Source: an uncultured Fastidiosipila sp.
Lineage (GTDB): Bacteria; Bacillota; Clostridia; Saccharofermentanales; Fastidiosipilaceae
Assembly (NCBI GenBank): GCA_938014865.1
Contig: CALLQJ010000311.1
Location: 1 to 10,960, forward strand
Direction of reading: 5' to 3'
DNA: 10,960 nucleotides
Shown: positions 1-7,330 of the stretch, piece after piece
How positions within the stretch are numbered: position 1 is the stretch's first letter
Layout: each line of letters starts with the position of its first letter
The notes under the pieces: generated by a model
What the model was told of the DNA's origin: nothing
Seen by the model: only the letters and a program-made list of their open reading frames with translations
Database searches by the model: none
Position numbers and translations under genes: made by a program

Positions 1-780
1 GTTGAAACAAGAGAGAATCACGGCTTCCGGCGTATCGTCGATAATCATATCGACGCCGGTTGCAGTCTCAAAGGCTCTGATATTACGTCCTTCACGGCCG
101 ATAATACGCCCCTTCATTTCATCGGAAGGCAAGCTGACGACCGATACGGTATTATCCGCAACATAATCCGAGGCATAACGCTGGATCGATGTCACGACAA
201 TATCTTTCGCCCGCCGGTCAGCATCCTGCTTGAATTCTTCTTCCATGTCGGCAAAGAGCAAGGCCAGATCATGACGATAGGTCTTCTCCGCCGATTCCAG
301 GACGAGCTCACGGGCATCACTCACGGACAAGCCGGAAATCTGCTCGAGCTCCGCCACTTTCTGTCGTTCGATCTCTTCTGCTTTCGCAATTTTATCGTTC
401 AAACGATTCTGTGACTTATCAAGCTCGCTTTGCTGACTGCTGAGCTGATCAAGCCTGCGGTCAAGATTACTCTCCTTCTGGTCTATTCTGTTGCGCTCCC
501 GGGCGAGCTCACTCTGCCTGTCACGCACATCTTTTTCAAGTTCAACTCTCGCTTTGTGAATTTCTTCTTTAGCCTGCAGCAGCAGTTCACGTTTGCGGCT
601 TTCGCCGTTTTTCTCTGCATTTGCCAACAAAAGCTCGGCATCATCATGCGACTTTTTCGCCGCATCTTCAATTGCCTTCTGCTTTTTGCTGAAGCCTAAT
701 TTGTAATAAGCTAAGACAGCAATAATACCACCCGCGAGGCCGATCACCAGACCAATTAACAAAGATGGAATATCCATCAT
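1..780 (-). CDS. rny: Ribonuclease Y, N-terminal half (3' end cut by window edge)
   Basis: RNase Y is a membrane-anchored endoribonuclease that starts mRNA decay in many Bacillota. The visible 260 residues show the family order: one N-terminal membrane helix (about residues 6-27), a long charged coiled coil (about 30-150, rich in E, K, Q and R), and a KH RNA-binding domain with the signature GRIIGREGRNI at about 224-234. The HD catalytic domain should lie beyond position 1; the family is usually about 520 residues. Two adjacent ATG codons (780-778 and 777-775) could start it. A strong GGAGGTGA site at 793-786 sits 5 bases from the first and 8 from the second, so the choice between them is open. 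The last visible residues read LSCFN, where I expect LSGFD in many homologues; this may be a subgroup variant. A candidate promoter lies at 911-883. The call is secure from the KH motif and the architecture. Confidence 0.96.
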   Translation of the reverse strand, partial: MMDIPSLLIGLVIGLAGGIIAVLAYYKLGFSKKQKAIEDAAKKSHDDAELLLANAEKNGESRKRELLLQAKEEIHKARVELEKDVRDRQSELARERNRIDQKESNLDRRLDQLSSQQSELDKSQNRLNDKIAKAEEIERQKVAELEQISGLSVSDARELVLESAEKTYRHDLALLFADMEEEFKQDADRRAKDIVVTSIQRYASDYVADNTVSVVSLPSDEMKGRIIGREGRNIRAFETATGVDMIIDDTPEAVILSCFN

Positions 781-785
781 GGTAA

Positions 786-793
786 TCACCTCC
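786..793 (-). promoter_or_regulatory. Strong ribosome binding site of rny
   Basis: The minus strand reads GGAGGTGA, a near-perfect anti-16S match, 5 bases before the first of two in-frame ATG codons and 8 bases before the second. It supports initiation at 780 or 777 but does not decide between them. Confidence 0.8.
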
Positions 794-825
794 ATACTAT
801 TCATTTTTCAAGATTCAAATTAAAA

Positions 826-886
826 AATATGTATTCCAAAGGGGCGGATCTTAAATCCGCCCTTACGAAAATACTAATATGTATTC
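826..886. repeat. Palindromic mini-insert flanked by an 11-bp direct repeat
   Basis: AATATGTATTC occurs exactly at 826-836 and again at 876-886. The 39 bases between them (837-875) contain the perfect dyad GGGCGGAT (842-849) / ATCCGCCC (855-862) around a 5-base loop, and the stem can extend by a G-U and an A-T pair. The GC-rich insert contrasts with the AT-rich flanks. Exact flanking repeats around a compact palindrome are what insertion of a small non-autonomous element with target-site duplication would leave. The hairpin could also act as a leader structure in the rny mRNA or as a weak terminator for the upstream gene. The sequence pattern is directly visible; the mobile origin is inferred. 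Confidence 0.5.
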
Positions 887-911
887 TATGAAATTTTAAA
901 AGCTTTTGCAA
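883..911 (-). promoter_or_regulatory. Candidate promoter for rny
   Basis: The minus strand has TTGCAA (911-906), a 17-base spacer, then TAGAAT (888-883). This gives 4/6 and 5/6 matches to the sigma-A -35 and -10 boxes at ideal spacing. Transcription would start near 876, giving a leader of about 95 bases that contains the 842-862 hairpin. The -10 box overlaps the outer copy of the 11-bp repeat. This is a sequence match only. Confidence 0.45.
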
Positions 912-967
912 ACGATTCAGCCGAAAGCCTGCCGGAAAAATCCTCAGACGGGCCCTGCTGCGAGCGC

Positions 968-1987
968 TTAATCGTCAAGAGATCCGGCCGAATAAAAGGG
1001 CCCCGAGGCTGTTTCTTTCCGGTTCAAAGTCCGCAGCACCAAAAGCAGATCCTCCGGCATAGGCGCTGATAAATCAAGCGTTTCTCCGCTTATCGGGTGA
1101 ACGAAAGAAAGCCTTTCCGCATGCAGAAACTGCCTGCGGAGCAGGCGGTTCAGCGCCAGGGCTTTGAAATCGGAAGAAAAGGAAGGATCTTTAAAAGAAC
1201 GGGTCTCGGGCAGAAGGTAATTGGCACGGTTTCGTCCGCGTTTTTCGGCGCGGCAGTGAAAAGTCTGCTCATAGCCGTAAAGCGTGTCGCCGGCTAAAGG
1301 ATGTCCGGCAGCCTGACAATGGACGCGGATCTGATGCGTCCGGCCGGTTTCCAGGCGAAATGTCAAAAGCGATGCCGCCGCCTTCGGCCAGCAGGCCGTC
1401 CTCACAAAATGCGTAACGGCCGGCCTGCCCGAAGGATAGCTGCGGCGCAGAATGATGCTGTCGGGCATGCGCGAAATGGGATAGCGCATTGTGCCTTTTT
1501 CCTTTGTGATGCCGTGCACCAGGCCCTTGTAGTATTTTTTGATCTCGGTCCTGTTCAGGCGGTCATGCGCATAGCCGTTTTTAGCAATAATGACCAGACC
1601 TGAAGTATCGGTGTCGAGGCGGTTTGCGGGGTGCAGTCTTTTATCCGACAAGAGCGTCGTCAGCCCCCTGTCCCCTTCAAAACGCGGATGGGTCGGTGTA
1701 AAAGGGGGTTTATCGACCACCGCATACCACTGATCTTCAAACAGGATCGCGATCTCTTCTTTGGCTTCGAGGGGGCCTTCGAGTTCATTCTCCGCCAGAA
1801 GCCGCACTTCCAGGTGCATCCCCCGGGCAACGCTTTCTTTATTTAAGAGAAACTTGCCGTCGGCCGTAAGGCCGCCTTCATTGCGCAGTCTCCGGCACAA
1901 TGCCGAAGAAAAACCGAGCCGCTGTCTGAGTACTTCTTCGGCCGTCTTCCCTTCATCTTCTTCTGTCACCGTGTAATCTATATACAT
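968..1987 (-). CDS. RluA-family 23S/tRNA-type pseudouridine synthase
   Basis: Enzymes of this family isomerise specific uridines in rRNA or tRNA to pseudouridine. Residues about 1-62 resemble an S4-like RNA-binding region, and the catalytic domain follows. The active-site motif is NRLDTDTSGL at 122-131, with D125 as the expected catalytic aspartate. The second hallmark GRTHQIRVH is at 215-223, followed by HPLAGDTLYG at 229-238. The more usual HRLD histidine is asparagine here, which I believe also occurs in some Bacillota members. About 45 residues (240-284), rich in basic residues, separate GDTLYG from the closing block RQFLHAERLSFVHP, longer than in RluD. The 339-residue length is normal. 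ATG at 1987 has only a weak upstream site (AGCAGG). The gene starts 54 bases after the permease stop and may be read from that operon. The exact target nucleotide (RluB/C/D, TruC, YhcT type) cannot be told from sequence alone. Confidence 0.9.
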   Translation of the reverse strand: MYIDYTVTEEDEGKTAEEVLRQRLGFSSALCRRLRNEGGLTADGKFLLNKESVARGMHLEVRLLAENELEGPLEAKEEIAILFEDQWYAVVDKPPFTPTHPRFEGDRGLTTLLSDKRLHPANRLDTDTSGLVIIAKNGYAHDRLNRTEIKKYYKGLVHGITKEKGTMRYPISRMPDSIILRRSYPSGRPAVTHFVRTACWPKAAASLLTFRLETGRTHQIRVHCQAAGHPLAGDTLYGYEQTFHCRAEKRGRNRANYLLPETRSFKDPSFSSDFKALALNRLLRRQFLHAERLSFVHPISGETLDLSAPMPEDLLLVLRTLNRKETASGPFYSAGSLDD

Positions 1988-1996
1988 ATGCCTGCT

Positions 1997-2025
1997 ATTT
2001 TACCCGCGCCCGGCCGGCTCGGCAA
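1997..2025 (-). promoter_or_regulatory. Weak candidate promoter for the pseudouridine synthase
   Basis: The minus strand has TTGCCG (2025-2020), a 17-base GC-rich spacer and TAAAAT (2002-1997). The -10 box ends only 9 bases before the ATG at 1987, so the transcript would be leaderless or nearly so. This may be chance; read-through from the permease gene is equally likely. Confidence 0.2.
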
Positions 2026-2041
2026 ACAAAAGGATCTGAAA

Positions 2042-4771
2042 TCAAGTGATCTCCGTCTGCAGGGCCTCGGCAACGGGAATCTCGCGCAGGCGCCGGCTCC
2101 CGTAAAGCATGGTAAGCAGCACCAGAACAAAGGTAAAAGCAGCCGCCGCAAGCCATAAGCCGAAGGGGAAGCGGAACGCATCGCTGTAAATATTCGAAAT
2201 GCTCCGATGAATCAGAAAGGTAAAGAAAAGAGATGCCGCCAAGCCGGCTCCGGCCGCTCTTATGCCGTACTGCAGGCATTCATAAAAGAGCATGCGCCGG
2301 ATACCGGAAGGCGATGCGCCGGCACTGCGCAGCAGGGCAAAATCCCTTTTTCTCACTTTCATATTCGTGGTAATCGTATTTAATACATTCACCACGGCAA
2401 CCAGAGATATCAAGCTTACAAAGCCTATTGCCATGACCCGGATCGTCACGAGCCGTGCCCGGTGCATTTGGTAAGAGGCTGTAAGATCGTAAACGCCGCT
2501 CGACTTGAGTCCTTCCTCGCGAAGCAGTTCAAGCACTTCAGCCCTCGCTTTTTCATGCGCCTCCGCATAGAGATAAAACTCTTTATTCAGCAGAGGATAG
2601 TCCATGCCGCCCGGCAGAAGGCGGGGAAGGTCGGAAAGCGGGAAAACAGCGGCATAGTCAATCCGGCTGTCCGTCTCCGAAGGTCCGGCAGAGGTCTTGT
2701 GAACGATGCGGAAGGGCTTTTGTTCGGAAATAAAGGCTGCGGCCTCAGGGTCTTCCTCATCCCTCAGCGCGGCATCGTCCGTGAGATATTCGATGCGGAA
2801 GATCCCGTCTGTATCCTGATAGATTGTATGAAAACGCATGCCGGGGCGTTCTGCCGGAATCAGAATCTCTGCCGTGTTGCTTTTTTCTTTGAATAAACGG
2901 ATTTCCTGAAAACGCTCATGACCCTCTTCACCTGCCCGGATACGGCTTTCGTTCTTCACGATGGCTTCGGGAAGTTCCTCTGATGTCTCTCTTTTCCGGC
3001 TGAACTTGCTTTCTTCGGCATAGGCACGGTAGCTTTTCTCCGGCAAAAAGATCAGCTCGCAGGAGCTTACGGCTTTGCCGTCTTTGTCCTTCCGGGCCGC
3101 TTCGTAATTAAAGGCATCCTCCGACAAGTCATCGGCGGCGGTCAAAAGCGGCAGGCGGACGGTGCAGGCATAGGACACGTCTTCAACGGAAGGAAGTTCC
3201 AAAAGCTTAAGACAGAAAGTTTCGGCGTCGATGCTCTGCTGCTCTTCTTCACGCGGCTGATACAAAAGATCACTGCCGCGCCGGCGAAAGCCCAGATCGG
3301 CCTTATTCATCAGTTCTGAGGTAAAATACGTTGAACTGACAAAGATCGTGATGCCCATCGCAAGTGCCGCAATGGCGGCAAAATAGCGTCGTCTCGAACG
3401 CTTAAAATATTTAGCCGCGAGCAGGCCTTCCGCCCCGAAGAGCTTTTGATGAAATGCGGCCGTCTTTACGTCTTTAAAATGATAGTCTTTTTGCCGGCGG
3501 ATCGCTTCAATCGGCATAACCCGGCCTGCCCGCTTGGCGGGGATATGGGCGGAGATGAGGATCACCGCCAAAGACAGGGCGGCCGCTAGCAGGAGGACCC
3601 AAGGGGTAATGTACAATTTCAAGACCGTTTGATGGGGCGTGAGCCTGCCGATAAAGCGCCGAATCAAGTAAAGCGTGAGAGCGATGCCGCCCAGGCCGGC
3701 TGCGATGCCCGCCGGAATGCCCAAAAGCGCCAGAATAAAGGATTCATAAAGAACCGTATTGTGAATTTGCCGGGAGGACGCTCCGGCTGAAGCCAGCAGT
3801 CCGAACTGCTTCGTCCGCTCCGTAACGGAGATGGCAAAGGCATTATAGATTAAAGCGGCAGCCCCTAAAAAGATAATCAGAAGCAGCACGGCGGCAGACG
3901 AAATCAAAAAGGCCGTGAAACCGCCCATAGAATGGACACCGTAAAACATCAGCAGATCGCTGTTTGCTTCACACGCCCATTCGGAATATTTCGCCTCGGC
4001 CTCATAGACGTCTTTGGGCTCCTGAAGGCGCAGAAAAACCATGTGATCCTTGTTTTGCGCATCCTCCGGGGAAATGATGGCGGCGTAGCCCGGCGTGTTG
4101 TAAGCATCCAGCCTGAAATACACCGGCGCCTCGTAAATCCCTGTCAGCGTGAAGGTCTTGCTCATAAAAGGCTTGAGGACTTCCGCCTCCTCAGCGGGAA
4201 TTTCTCCTTCATCGTCTTCAGGATCGCCGGAGACGTTTTCTTCCGGCCGGATATAAGGCGTGTTCTGATCGAGTACCTGCCCGCCGGATTCCCGGACGGA
4301 AATTTCCAGCCGGCGTTTCTCTCCGATCTTCCAAGGTTGATTATCGTCCGTGTAAAAGTTCTGCGGCAGGGCGATTTCTCCTTCTGCAGCCGGGAAATGC
4401 CCCTCTACAAGCCGCAGTTGCTGCATCTCATAGCACTTCTCATCACAGTCTATCAGGTAAAGATACGGTTTATCTTCATTCTCGATATCCTCAAGACGAC
4501 TGTAGCCTTGTGCATCAATACAGGCTGCTTCGGAAAACAGAGGGTCCTCTTTAATTTCCTGCAGTCCCTCATCCGAGACATGCTGCATGAAAAGATGCCA
4601 ATTGCCGTTTTCTTCGGCCGTAACATTATAAAGATAGCGGTACGAGGAAAAGAGCATGCTCAGGACCGCCGTAATCATGGCGGCCGACAGTATGATGCCG
4701 AGCAAGGCGGCAATGCTTCGGTTTTTATTGAGTTTGATCTGACGGACACTGAGTTTCTTTAAAATATTCAT
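2042..4771 (-). CDS. Double-FtsX ABC transporter permease, 8 predicted helices
   Basis: This is the membrane subunit of an ABC exporter or mechanotransmission complex, paired with the ATPase encoded just upstream. The 909 residues show an internal duplication. Half one has TM1 at about 20-42, an external domain at 43-284, and TM2-4 at about 285-310, 341-369 and 390-410. Half two has TM5 at about 463-482, an external domain at 483-773, and TM6-8 at about 776-799, 832-855 and 870-891. The same FtsX-type cytoplasmic loop occurs in both halves: TERTKQFGLLASAGAS near 317-332 and KVRKRDFALLRSAGAS near 805-820. The first external domain carries an acidic stretch (SGDPEDDEGE, 181-190). The ATG overlaps the ATPase stop as ATGA, so the two are probably translationally coupled. 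This layout differs from BceB, which has about 650 residues, 10 helices and one external domain. The substrate is unknown; peptides, lipids or antibiotics are possible by family and context. Confidence 0.92.
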   Translation of the reverse strand: MNILKKLSVRQIKLNKNRSIAALLGIILSAAMITAVLSMLFSSYRYLYNVTAEENGNWHLFMQHVSDEGLQEIKEDPLFSEAACIDAQGYSRLEDIENEDKPYLYLIDCDEKCYEMQQLRLVEGHFPAAEGEIALPQNFYTDDNQPWKIGEKRRLEISVRESGGQVLDQNTPYIRPEENVSGDPEDDEGEIPAEEAEVLKPFMSKTFTLTGIYEAPVYFRLDAYNTPGYAAIISPEDAQNKDHMVFLRLQEPKDVYEAEAKYSEWACEANSDLLMFYGVHSMGGFTAFLISSAAVLLLIIFLGAAALIYNAFAISVTERTKQFGLLASAGASSRQIHNTVLYESFILALLGIPAGIAAGLGGIALTLYLIRRFIGRLTPHQTVLKLYITPWVLLLAAALSLAVILISAHIPAKRAGRVMPIEAIRRQKDYHFKDVKTAAFHQKLFGAEGLLAAKYFKRSRRRYFAAIAALAMGITIFVSSTYFTSELMNKADLGFRRRGSDLLYQPREEEQQSIDAETFCLKLLELPSVEDVSYACTVRLPLLTAADDLSEDAFNYEAARKDKDGKAVSSCELIFLPEKSYRAYAEESKFSRKRETSEELPEAIVKNESRIRAGEEGHERFQEIRLFKEKSNTAEILIPAERPGMRFHTIYQDTDGIFRIEYLTDDAALRDEEDPEAAAFISEQKPFRIVHKTSAGPSETDSRIDYAAVFPLSDLPRLLPGGMDYPLLNKEFYLYAEAHEKARAEVLELLREEGLKSSGVYDLTASYQMHRARLVTIRVMAIGFVSLISLVAVVNVLNTITTNMKVRKRDFALLRSAGASPSGIRRMLFYECLQYGIRAAGAGLAASLFFTFLIHRSISNIYSDAFRFPFGLWLAAAAFTFVLVLLTMLYGSRRLREIPVAEALQTEIT

Positions 4772-5451
4772 TTTCTCAGCCTCTCATCTTTCACAATGCG
4801 TCCGTCTTCAAGCGAGATAATGCGATCGGCCTGCAGGGCGATCTCTTCATCATGCGTGATGACAATAAGCGTCTGCCCGTAGCGGCGGTTTGACTCTTTT
4901 AATAATTGGATGACTTCCTGTGAATTCCGGCTGTCCAGATTGCCGGTCGGTTCATCCGCCAGCACCAGGGCCGGTGCGTTCATCAGTGCTCTTCCGATCG
5001 ACACGCGCTGCTGCTGTCCGCCCGAAAGCTGATCCGGCAGATGGCCGGCCCGGTCTTCAAGATTCAGAACATGAAGCAGCTCATCAAGCCGTTCTTCATT
5101 AACCTTACGCTTATCCAGCAACGCCGGCAGCGCCATGTTCTCCCGGACATTGAGCACCGGAATTAAATTGAAAAACTGATAAATCAGTCCCACCTGCCGT
5201 CTGCGGAAAACCGCCAGCTGTTCTTCATTCTGAGAAAAAACATCTTCTCCGTTCACATAAACGCGGCCGCTGCTCGGCTTGTCCACCGCGCCTAAAATAT
5301 GCAGCAAGGTCGATTTTCCCGATCCCGACGCTCCGATGACGGCCAGAAATTCGCCGTTTTCTACGCTGAACGAGACATCGTCAAGCGCCCGGATTTCGTT
5401 CTCGCCTTGTTTGTACACTTTGCTTAAGTGCTCTGTTCTGAGAATTTCCAT
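4768..5451 (-). CDS. ABC transporter ATP-binding protein, LolD/MacB type
   Basis: This is the cytoplasmic ATPase that drives the adjacent FtsX-type permease. All motifs are intact in 227 residues: Walker A GASGSGKST (40-48), Q-loop Q92 within LIYQFFNL, signature LSGGQQQRVSIGRAL (142-156), Walker B LVLADEPTGNLD (162-173) and H-loop H200 (VITHDEE). The LADEPTGNLD form is typical of the MacB/LolD/BceA/FtsE group. I place the start at ATG 5451 because it opens a canonical MEILRTEHLSKVY and has GAGGGA (5462-5457) 5 bases upstream. The frame stays open further upstream to 5592, but those 47 codons look unlike the family and would cover the regulatory region. The stop overlaps the permease ATG by 4 bases. 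A BceR-like operator at 5521-5534 suggests induction by the two-component system encoded upstream. Confidence 0.95.
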   Translation of the reverse strand: MEILRTEHLSKVYKQGENEIRALDDVSFSVENGEFLAVIGASGSGKSTLLHILGAVDKPSSGRVYVNGEDVFSQNEEQLAVFRRRQVGLIYQFFNLIPVLNVRENMALPALLDKRKVNEERLDELLHVLNLEDRAGHLPDQLSGGQQQRVSIGRALMNAPALVLADEPTGNLDSRNSQEVIQLLKESNRRYGQTLIVITHDEEIALQADRIISLEDGRIVKDERLRK

Positions 5452-5481
5452 AAACGTCCCTCTTCTTTTTATGCTGATTTC

Positions 5482-5534
5482 AGTGTACAAACAGAATCCT
5501 TCGCTGAGCTTGCGGCAAAGTGACAGTATTGTAA
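5482..5534 (-). promoter_or_regulatory. Candidate regulated promoter of the ABC transporter with BceR-like operator
   Basis: In plus orientation, TGACA-GTAT-TGTAA at 5521-5534 fits the TNACA-N4-TGTAA inverted repeat that I recall for BceR-family regulators. It is near-identical to the box in front of the regulator gene (CTTACAATACTGT here on the minus strand against CTTACAATTCTGT there on the plus strand). Downstream on the minus strand is a possible -10 TACACT (5487-5482), about 30 bases before the ATPase ATG, with no convincing -35. A missing -35 is expected of an activator-dependent promoter. The 155-base gap between kinase and ATPase is unusual in this otherwise compact region. Confidence 0.55.
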
Positions 5535-5606
5535 GAAAGGCAAAGCCCGGCCTGAAATACCGGCAATCCCGCAGCTTCCCGGATCTCCTCACAAGAAAAT
5601 GCCGCT

Positions 5607-6611
5607 TTAAATTACGGATTTATAAAAGCGCAACGTAAAGACCGCCCCGCCGTCCGGCTGATTTTCCGCTGTAATCGTCCCGTCCTGTGCCGTCATGATC
5701 CTGGGGGCCAGAGCCAGCCCGATGCCGATGCTGTACGGCGAGGCATTTTTTCCTTTATAAAAACGTTCGAAAATATGCGGCAGATCTTCGGGCGCAATCC
5801 CCCGGCCGCTGTCTTTAATAATGATTTCAGAGTAAAGCGGATTTTCTTCGCCGCTTATTTCAAGCCTGCCCCCGTCGGGCGTGTGTTCCGCACAGTTTTT
5901 CAGCACATTGCTCAAGGCTTCGGCCGTCCAGACAGGATCCGCTTCGCAAAACCCCTGAAGATGAATACACGTGCGGATATTTCTTAAATCCAGACGGACT
6001 GCGAGCGGGCTGAGGCTTTTTTTGACCAGCTTTTCCAGACTGACTCTTTCCTTTCGGAAACGGATGCTGCCGGCATCGATCTGCGATATTTTTAAAAGAG
6101 CATCGACCAGCCGGGTAATTTGTTCAAGCAGAAAATAAATCTCGGAAATGATGCGGCGTCTTTCTGCTTCATCGTCCGCCCCGTTCCGGAGCTTTTCAAG
6201 CAGCAGCTGAACGGAGGTCAAGGGCGTTTTGAGCTGATGGGAAATATCGGCAAGGGATGACGATAAGAAAAGCTTGTCTTTTTTCAATTGCTCACTTTGC
6301 TCAAAAAGACGGATCAAAAGTTTTTCGATCTCGGCGGCCAGAATTGCGATTTCCCCTTCCCGGTACTCCGCCACGGAGAGCCGTTCCCCGCTGTACAGAA
6401 TACGCTCGGAAATTTCAGCCAGTTCAAGGATTTTGCGTTTTCTGTAAAAAGCTTCCAGATGAAAAATAAGAATATAAATGACACTCGGAATCAAAAGCAG
6501 GAAGAAGGTATCTCTTTGCTTAAGAAGCGCAAAAAGAAGACTCGAAAGCAGGGTCAGAATCTGCAGAACCAAGGCAATATGAACGCTGTTTTTCTGCCTC
6601 TTCCCGTCCAT
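5607..6611 (-). CDS. Intramembrane-sensing type histidine kinase (BceS-like)
   Basis: This is the sensor kinase that would phosphorylate the response regulator encoded just before it. Two hydrophobic helices (about 11-30 and 36-56) are joined by only about five residues (KQRDT), so it has essentially no external sensor domain. That is the hallmark of kinases that sense through the membrane or a partner transporter. A degenerate HAMP-like stretch follows (about 60-115). The H-box ADISHQLKTPLTSV places the phospho-acceptor at H125. The ATPase domain shows an N-box NVLKNCAEHTP (235-245), G1 DSGRGI (267-272), F-box FERFY (281-285) and G2 GIGLAL (296-301), all intact. The 334-residue length matches BceS-type kinases. 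The ATG shares one base with the regulator's stop (TAATG), so the two are co-translated. The inducer is not evident; by analogy it may be flux through the adjacent ABC transporter. Confidence 0.93.
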   Translation of the reverse strand: MDGKRQKNSVHIALVLQILTLLSSLLFALLKQRDTFFLLLIPSVIYILIFHLEAFYRKRKILELAEISERILYSGERLSVAEYREGEIAILAAEIEKLLIRLFEQSEQLKKDKLFLSSSLADISHQLKTPLTSVQLLLEKLRNGADDEAERRRIISEIYFLLEQITRLVDALLKISQIDAGSIRFRKERVSLEKLVKKSLSPLAVRLDLRNIRTCIHLQGFCEADPVWTAEALSNVLKNCAEHTPDGGRLEISGEENPLYSEIIIKDSGRGIAPEDLPHIFERFYKGKNASPYSIGIGLALAPRIMTAQDGTITAENQPDGGAVFTLRFYKSVI

Positions 6612-7273
6612 TATTCCACCATATAGCCCAGTCCGCGCAAGGTCTTAATGATCTTAGGATGCTGCGGATCATCTTCAATCTTATCGCGCAGCCTTTTAAT
6701 ATAAACACTCAGCGTATTATCTGTTACATATTCTCCCGCAGCCGGCCAGAGTTCGTCCCGAAGCTTATCCCGGCTCAGCAGCTGTCCGCGATTGTTAATA
6801 AATATCAGAAGCAGCCGGTACTCCATAGCCGAAAGGAAGATCTCTTCTCCGTTTTTAAAAACACTTGCCTTCGCGGTATCGGCCGTGACATTGCCCAGCC
6901 GGACCTTTTCCTGCTTTCCGCTGCGGCGCAGGGCATTCTTTATTCTCGACAAAAGCTCACGCGGACGAAACGGCTTGGCGATATAATCATCGGCGCCGAG
7001 TTCAAGTCCTGCCACCGTGCTGTATTCGTCACCGGAAGCCGTAAGAAAAATGACCGGCAGATCACTCGCCTGTTTAATGGCCGCACAAAGGGCGAAGCCG
7101 TTGCCGTCCTCGAGTGCTATATCCAAAAGCACCAGATCGATGCCGCCTTCTTCAAGCAGACTGAGTGCTTCCTTTTGTCCGGCACAGCTGCTCAGCTCAT
7201 AGCCTTCATCCTGCAGATAGGCAGTGAGGTGCTCAACAATGGATGGATCATCTTCTACCAGCAAAATATGCAT
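6611..7273 (-). CDS. OmpR-family response regulator (BceR-like)
   Basis: This is a DNA-binding activator or repressor controlled by phosphorylation from the adjacent kinase. The receiver domain (about 1-115) has the acidic pair E7/D8/D9, phospho-acceptor D51 (LVLLDIALEDGNG), T78 and K100 (IAKPFRP). A winged-helix DNA-binding domain covers about 125-220 and ends in TLRGLGYMVE. The 220-residue length is normal. I chose ATG at 7273 because it opens the usual receiver start MHILLVEDD and has GGAG (7282-7279) 5 bases upstream. A GTG in the same frame at 7291 has no ribosome binding site and would add six atypical residues. The upstream region carries a TTACA-N4-TGTAA box directly before a possible -35, suggesting autoregulation. 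The gene begins 78 bases after the recN stop. Confidence 0.95.
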   Translation of the reverse strand: MHILLVEDDPSIVEHLTAYLQDEGYELSSCAGQKEALSLLEEGGIDLVLLDIALEDGNGFALCAAIKQASDLPVIFLTASGDEYSTVAGLELGADDYIAKPFRPRELLSRIKNALRRSGKQEKVRLGNVTADTAKASVFKNGEEIFLSAMEYRLLLIFINNRGQLLSRDKLRDELWPAAGEYVTDNTLSVYIKRLRDKIEDDPQHPKIIKTLRGLGYMVE

Positions 7274-7297
7274 ACTTACTCCGTTCTTCACTTTTCG

Positions 7298-7330
7298 GCA
7301 GCTGCCGCGGCCGCTGCTTACAGTGTAAGC
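7298..7330. promoter_or_regulatory. Two abutting dyad symmetries in the regulator leader
   Basis: GCTTACA-G-TGTAAGC (7316-7330) is a perfect 7-bp palindrome around one base and uses the same TTACA/TGTAA half-sites as the main box. Beside it, 7298-7317 is a 20-base imperfect palindrome (GCAGC-T-GCCGCGGC-C-GCTGC, one mismatched pair). The first may be a secondary regulator site overlapping the -10 box; the second could fold as a hairpin in the mRNA leader before the GGAG site. Confidence 0.35.

Noticed and set aside
430..699. Small open frames on both strands inside the left end
   Set aside because: They lie within the coiled-coil part of rny, which is continuous and motif-supported from 780 to the window edge.
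842..862. Hairpin as an intrinsic terminator of the pseudouridine synthase gene
   Set aside because: The stem is strong, but no T-tract follows it directly on the minus strand; the nearest T-run starts about 14 bases later. The exact flanking repeats suggest another origin.
3932..4762. Plus-strand open frame of about 276 codons
   Set aside because: It lies wholly antisense to the first half of the permease gene, whose membrane helices and FtsX loop are clear. It shows no family features.
5452..5592. 47-codon N-terminal extension of the ABC ATPase
   Set aside because: The added residues do not resemble the family, there is no good ribosome binding site at its ATG, and it would cover the putative operator and promoter. 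ATG 5451 has a proper GAGGGA site.
5541..5606. Terminator between the kinase and ATPase genes
   Set aside because: Only a 4-bp GC stem (around GCCGG/CCGGGC) with no clear T-run could be found, too weak to call.
7274..7291. GTG start for the response regulator
   Set aside because: It would add six residues not typical of receiver domains and has no Shine-Dalgarno site, while ATG 7273 has GGAG at 5 bases.
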